This document shows, piece after piece, positions 60,210 to 64,000 of a stretch of DNA of 64,000 nt. Both the position numbers and the translations under genes were made by a program. The number at the start of each line of letters is the position of its first letter. Position 1 is the stretch's first letter. This DNA is from Antedon mediterranea (lineage: Eukaryota > Echinodermata > Crinoidea > Comatulida > Antedonidae), in contig NC_092673.1 in NCBI RefSeq assembly GCF_964355755.1, positions 6,327,001-6,391,000 on the forward strand, in the 5' to 3' direction. The notes below the pieces were generated by a model. The model saw nothing but the letters and a program-made list of their open reading frames with translations, ran no database searches and was not told where the DNA came from.

Positions 60210-61575
60210 TGTCACAAGTGACATAAGTTTTGTATTTATTGTGCAAGTCATGCTTACTTTTCCTTTTGTTTTCATTATTTGAACCTTTCTTTTGTTTTAG
60301 GAAACTATTGTTTGAAGCCAGTGGAGCAGAGTGTTTGTGTGCAGAGAAGGAGTGTGTGGAGGTTGCTGATTGGAGAAGAGGTGTAAGAGTTGAGTTGGTG
60401 TGTGAGTTGCTGATTGGTTGAGAAGGATAAGGTGGTGGTATGTGTGCAATTGAGGGAAGTTTGAGAAGGAGATGAAAATTGAGAGGAGACAGAGAAGGAG
60501 GGTTATGTTATGTTGAAGCAGAAAGGAAGTAAAGTGGTATATATGAAGTTAATAAATTGTGGGTTGGAAAGAAGTATGGTGATATAGAGCTGAAGCGGAA
60601 AGGAAATAAGGTGATCTACATGAAGTTAGTAAATTGTGAGTTGGAAATAATTATGGTGTTATAGAGCTGAAGCAGAAATGAAATAAGGTGATATACATGA
60701 AGTTAATAAATTGTGAGTTGGAAATAATTATGGTGATATAGAGCTGAAGCAGAAATGAAATAAGGTGATATACATGAAGTTAATAAATTGTGAGTTGGAA
60801 ATAATTATGGTGATCTAGAGCTGGAGCAGAAATGAAATAAAGTGAGGTACATGAAGTTAATAAAGCGAGTAATAACTGTTGGAAATAGCAGAATAAATTG
60901 CTTTTAAAGAATTGTTGAAAGTATCGAAGACTGACTTTATTGATACTGATATTATGTTACGGGGAAAAGGAGAAAGAAATAATTGATCGGGGAGCGGATT
61001 GCAGTGCAGAAGGACATCAAGAAACATTTTTAACTTTATATTTCATTTATTTATATGTCAGAAGATAGTTGCAGGTTGAGAAGAAGTATAATTGGGAATA
61101 CAAGCAGAACGGGAGCAGAGGAGTTGTTTAGTTGCGGAATCGTTTTAACTTTTATCTTTCGAATTTGTTTTGTGTCAGCGTAGGGGAAAAGGCAAGAAGG
61201 AACGATATTGTGGACATTTATTATTGTATTAGTCATCTTGTGATATTATTGTATTTGGAAGGGGGGTTTCTGGGATTTATATCTGACAATAAGAAGATTG
61301 TCGATATTTTGTCTGGAAGGATTGGGAATTTGGGAAAGTGTATAAATTGTGTGGGAATAGGGATACTGTATCATTGGTTGAGAATTGCTTGGGTTTTTTT
61401 GTGGGTTTTTTTTTAGGTGGGGTTTGGATTATAGAAGGAAGAATTGTTTGTCAAAAATTATTATTAAATTTACTTTTTACATTTATATGTGTACAGTTGT
61501 GGCTATTTACCGTTTTTTACCGGTGGTTACCAGATATTACATGTCCGAAAGAGCCGTAATTGCGGCTGTGTGACA
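60210..61575 (+). repeat. 5' LTR (1366 bp)
   Basis: Starts TGTCACA and ends TGTGACA, a perfect 7-bp terminal inverted repeat, and is followed after four bases by the primer-binding site. It contains a 77-bp tandem array at 60505-60870. Confidence 0.85.
60505..60870. repeat. 77-bp tandem array within the LTR
   Basis: About four units; GAGCTGAAGC recurs at 60587, 60664, 60741 and, as GAGCTGGAGC, at 60818. Units share GAAATAAGGTGATATACATG and TGAGTTGGAAATAATTATGG. LTR tandem repeats often hold enhancers (family knowledge); function here unknown. Confidence 0.85.
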
Positions 61576-61579
61576 TTTA

Positions 61580-61597
61580 TGGGGGCTCGTCCGGGAG
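61580..61597 (+). promoter_or_regulatory. Primer-binding site for tRNA-Pro
   Basis: TGGGGGCTCGTCCGGGA matches 17 of the 18 bases complementary to the 3' end of tRNA-Pro, the primer also used by murine leukaemia-type viruses (established knowledge). It fixes the LTR end. Confidence 0.85.
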
Positions 61598-61740
61598 ACT
61601 TTGTAACCTAGCGTGAACATTGGTAGATGAAACAATTGTACGTGATTGATTGTATTGTCTATTTGTCATATTATTGACATACTGTATACTTATATTGGAT
61701 ACTTATACATATATATATATTTTTTTTTTTTTCGTAAGAA

Positions 61741-63735
61741 ATGGATCTCACTAAAATTGTTGACGCAGGAAAAGCGTTGGGGTTAGATGGAGTGGAATTA
61801 AGGGAGTTTGTGGAAAAGAGAGAGGAAGCTGTCAGAGAGAGAGAAGAGAGAGCACTAGAGAGAGAAGAAAGAAACAGGGAGAGAGAAGAAAAAGAGCGAA
61901 ACAGAGACAAGGAAGAGAGAGAGAGAAGAGAGGTGCTAGAGAGGGACGAAGCAGAGAGGAAAAGAGCGAGTGAAGGAAAAGAGAGAGTAAATGAAAGGGT
62001 GAAAGAAGCTGAAAATCAGGCCTATCTCATAGAAATGCGAAGGTTAGAAATCCAATTAGAGCAAGAAAAGAATCGGGCACGGCCAGGTGGTAGAGTATTA
62101 CCCAATCCTGAGTCACGGGTTAAGGCCAGTAAACCTAAATTACCCCCTTTCCATGACCGAACAGATGACCTAGATGCCTATCTGAAAAGGTTTGAACGGT
62201 ATGCGACTAGTCAGGAGTGGAAAGAAATTGAGTGGCCGGTTAACTTAAGTGCCCTACTAACTGGGAAGGCTCTCGAGGTTTATTCCAGGTTGTCTTCAGC
62301 TGAAGCTCACGATTACAAACTGTTGAAATTGGCTCTTCTAAAACGGTTTCAGTTAACCGCCGATGGATTTCGACATAAGTTACGAACAGCCAAGCCCGAA
62401 TACGGAGAAAGCGGCCCGCATTTTGCTGCAAGGTTAAGCAATTATCTGGATAGGTGGATTGACCTAGCAGAGGGGGAAAAAACCTTTCAGGGGTTAAAAG
62501 ATTTATTGCTGCGAGAGCAGTTTACCGATGGGTGTGGGAAGGATCTAGCTCTGTTCCTAAGGGAACGTCAACCGAAGACGATACAAGCGATGACTGAAAT
62601 CGCGGAACCCTATTTGGAAGCCCGTGGGGGGTTATTTGGTAAATCAATAGAGTTTAAACAAAAAGAGCCTAATTCTCCTCAACTTTCCTCTAATAATGTT
62701 CCAAGTACATCTTCATCACAAAGCCCATCTAGTTTCCGCAGCCCAACTTGTTTTATATGCCATCGTGTAGGTCACTTGGCTAGAAATTGCAGAGCCTCAA
62801 CTAGGTATAAACCAAACCCTCCTCCAAAATGTTACAGATGCTTAAAAACAGGGCACATTGCCAGGAATTGTAGACGCGCTGGGTTGTCTATTTCACCTCA
62901 AAAAGAGCCAAACGGCAGAGCTGCAACTAGGTATAAGCGAAACTCTCCTCCAAAGTGTTACCGATGCTTAAAAACGGGACATATTGCCAGAAATTGTAGA
63001 CAGGATACCAACAGTTCCTTTGGGTTGTCTACTTTACCACAAAAAGAGTCTGATTGCCAAAAATGTACAAACCAACCCGATTGTAAAGCCAAAGAAGAAA
63101 TTCCCGTTGTGGGGGCTAGTATGGTTACGAAAATGTCAGAATCTTTAAATCAATGTTGTATCAATAATGATGGTGATAAGGTCACGCTTCAGTGTGGGCA
63201 CTGTCTTCCAATTATGGCAGCGGCTCTAAATAATTCAAGTAGTAAAATGCCCATTTATACAGGTTGTGTTGGATCACGCCGTGTCTCTGTTCTTCGTGAC
63301 AGTGGCTGTAGTGGGGTGTTTGTGAAGAAAGAACTTGTATCCGCCGAACAACTTACGGGTAAAGAGAAAACATGTATGCTGATTGATGGCACTGTTCGCA
63401 ACTTACCGGTTGCATTAATAAATGTTAATACTCCATTCTTTTCAGGAAAAACGTATGCACTATGTATGAATAACCCTATTTATGGTTTGATATTAGGTAA
63501 CATTGCAGGAGTACGAGCACCAGGAAATCCAGATCCAACATGGACAGAGCAAAATCTTGAAGGATGTTCTGTTGTTACCCGGTCTCAAGCTAACACTAAG
63601 AATCCACCATTCAGAATACTTAGGACCACAGAAACACACAAACAACAATCAAACAACAAACACATGTTTCGAAGTATTAGGACCCATTCCGGTTTGAAGA
63701 AAATGTTGGGACATATTTCTTTTAGAGGGGAGTAA
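61741..63735 (+). CDS. Gag polyprotein with SCAN-like capsid, zinc knuckles and protease-like tail
   Basis: 664 residues from an ATG 165 bp after the LTR. Residues ~20-115 are a highly charged coiled coil (EREERNREREE type). Residues ~130-300 are a capsid domain with LPPFHDRTDDLDAYLKRFER and then a SCAN-like part (FAARLSNYLDRWIDL, LLLREQF, FLRERQPKT). SCAN domains are known to derive from Gmr1-like Ty3/gypsy Gag. Three CCHC knuckles follow (CFICHRVGHLARNC, then CYRCLKTGHIARNC twice). Residues ~510-600 look like a retroviral aspartic protease (LRDSGCSGVFV, later YGLILGNIAG). The ORF is intact and stops one base before the 3' LTR. It would package RNA but needs enzymes from elsewhere. Confidence 0.85.
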   Translation: MDLTKIVDAGKALGLDGVELREFVEKREEAVREREERALEREERNREREEKERNRDKEERERREVLERDEAERKRASEGKERVNERVKEAENQAYLIEMRRLEIQLEQEKNRARPGGRVLPNPESRVKASKPKLPPFHDRTDDLDAYLKRFERYATSQEWKEIEWPVNLSALLTGKALEVYSRLSSAEAHDYKLLKLALLKRFQLTADGFRHKLRTAKPEYGESGPHFAARLSNYLDRWIDLAEGEKTFQGLKDLLLREQFTDGCGKDLALFLRERQPKTIQAMTEIAEPYLEARGGLFGKSIEFKQKEPNSPQLSSNNVPSTSSSQSPSSFRSPTCFICHRVGHLARNCRASTRYKPNPPPKCYRCLKTGHIARNCRRAGLSISPQKEPNGRAATRYKRNSPPKCYRCLKTGHIARNCRQDTNSSFGLSTLPQKESDCQKCTNQPDCKAKEEIPVVGASMVTKMSESLNQCCINNDGDKVTLQCGHCLPIMAAALNNSSSKMPIYTGCVGSRRVSVLRDSGCSGVFVKKELVSAEQLTGKEKTCMLIDGTVRNLPVALINVNTPFFSGKTYALCMNNPIYGLILGNIAGVRAPGNPDPTWTEQNLEGCSVVTRSQANTKNPPFRILRTTETHKQQSNNKHMFRSIRTHSGLKKMLGHISFRGE

Positions 63736-63736
63736 A
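63720..63736 (+). promoter_or_regulatory. Polypurine tract
   Basis: TTTTAGAGGGGAGTAAA directly before the 3' LTR. It primes plus-strand synthesis in LTR elements (family knowledge). It overlaps the gag stop codon. Confidence 0.7.
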
Positions 63737-64000
63737 TGTCACAAGTGACATAAGTTTTGTATTTATTGTGCAAGTCATGCTTACTTTTCCTTTTGTTTTC
63801 ATTATTTGAACCTTTCTTTTGTTTTAGGAAACTATTGTTTGAAGCCAGTGGAGCAGAGTGTTTGTGTGCAGAGAAGGAGTGTGTGGAGGCTGCTGATTGG
63901 AGAAGAGGTGTAAGAGTTGAGTTGGTGTGTGAGTTGCTGATTGGTTGAGAAGGATAAGGTGGTGGTATGTGTGCAATTGAGGGAAGTTTGAGAAGGAGAT
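63737..64000 (+). repeat. 3' LTR, first 264 bp
   Basis: The same as 60210-60473 except one T-to-C change in the GGAGGTTGC/GGAGGCTGC region. Continues past the window. Confidence 0.9.

Larger units (their letters stand above)
60210..64000 (+). mobile_element. LTR retrotransposon carrying only gag-protease (3' end outside window)
   Basis: Two copies of a sequence starting TGTCACAAGTGACATAAG lie at 60210 and 63737. Between them are a tRNA-Pro primer site, one long ORF and a purine-rich tract. There is no reverse transcriptase, RNase H or integrase in the 2.16 kb internal region. The visible 264 bp of the right LTR differ from the left LTR at one position, so the insertion is young. The target was ...TTTTTGACAT within the duplicated inverted repeat. 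Confidence 0.85.

Noticed and set aside
61671-61910. Minus-strand serine/leucine-rich frame
   Set aside because: Shadow of the charged coiled-coil region of gag.

Overview
The window is nuclear DNA of a marine deuterostome, most likely an echinoderm (inference). The grounds are canonical GT-AG introns, a two-exon BMP-type ligand gene, AT-rich intergenic DNA full of the palindrome TAGGCCTA, fold-back elements with minisatellite arms like the sea urchin TU elements, and a dense mix of LINE, Harbinger, Ginger and LTR elements. Nothing suggests a bacterial or organellar origin.

Layout. 1-6.6 kb: a nearly intact two-ORF LINE whose ORF2 is split by a Harbinger-type MITE; the MITE carries the remains of a Myb/SANT-like gene. 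6.8-9.2 kb: small repeats and a tRNA-derived SINE. 9.66-11.9 kb: a 2.2 kb element with 30-bp TIRs and a 7-bp TSD (P-like termini). 12.1 kb: a lone first exon of a membrane protein on the minus strand. 12.8-14.1 kb: a fold-back element with minisatellite arms and an 8-bp TSD. 16.4-17.1 kb: an old LINE tail. 19.1-23.5 kb: a seven-exon small gene with an NRF1-like DNA-binding motif, interrupted by an old LINE. 23.9-26.8 kb: tandem repeats and a large inverted repeat. 27.3-29.2 kb: the clearest host gene, a secreted BMP-family ligand resembling ADMP. 30-34 kb: hairpins and a second fold-back family. 35.7-40.9 kb: a three-exon Ginger-like integrase with a truncated OTU domain. 42 kb: two tRNA-like units and an AT-rich hairpin. 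43.4-46 kb: a ~132-bp satellite.

48.4-60.2 kb is a second copy of the 19.4-24.6 kb region. It is a pseudogene copy of the NRF1-like gene and has received two younger insertions. One is a 6.3 kb DNA transposon with ~590-bp TIRs, a TTAC duplication and an intact four-exon 1184-residue protein I cannot assign to a named superfamily. The other is an LTR retrotransposon, running off the window end, whose internal region encodes only Gag and a protease-like segment.

Only three loci look like host genes: the ADMP-like ligand, the NRF1-like gene and the first exon at 12.1 kb. The insertion history reads directly from the duplicate pair: gene, then LINE insertion, then segmental duplication, then insertion of the 6.3 kb transposon and the Gag-only element into one copy.
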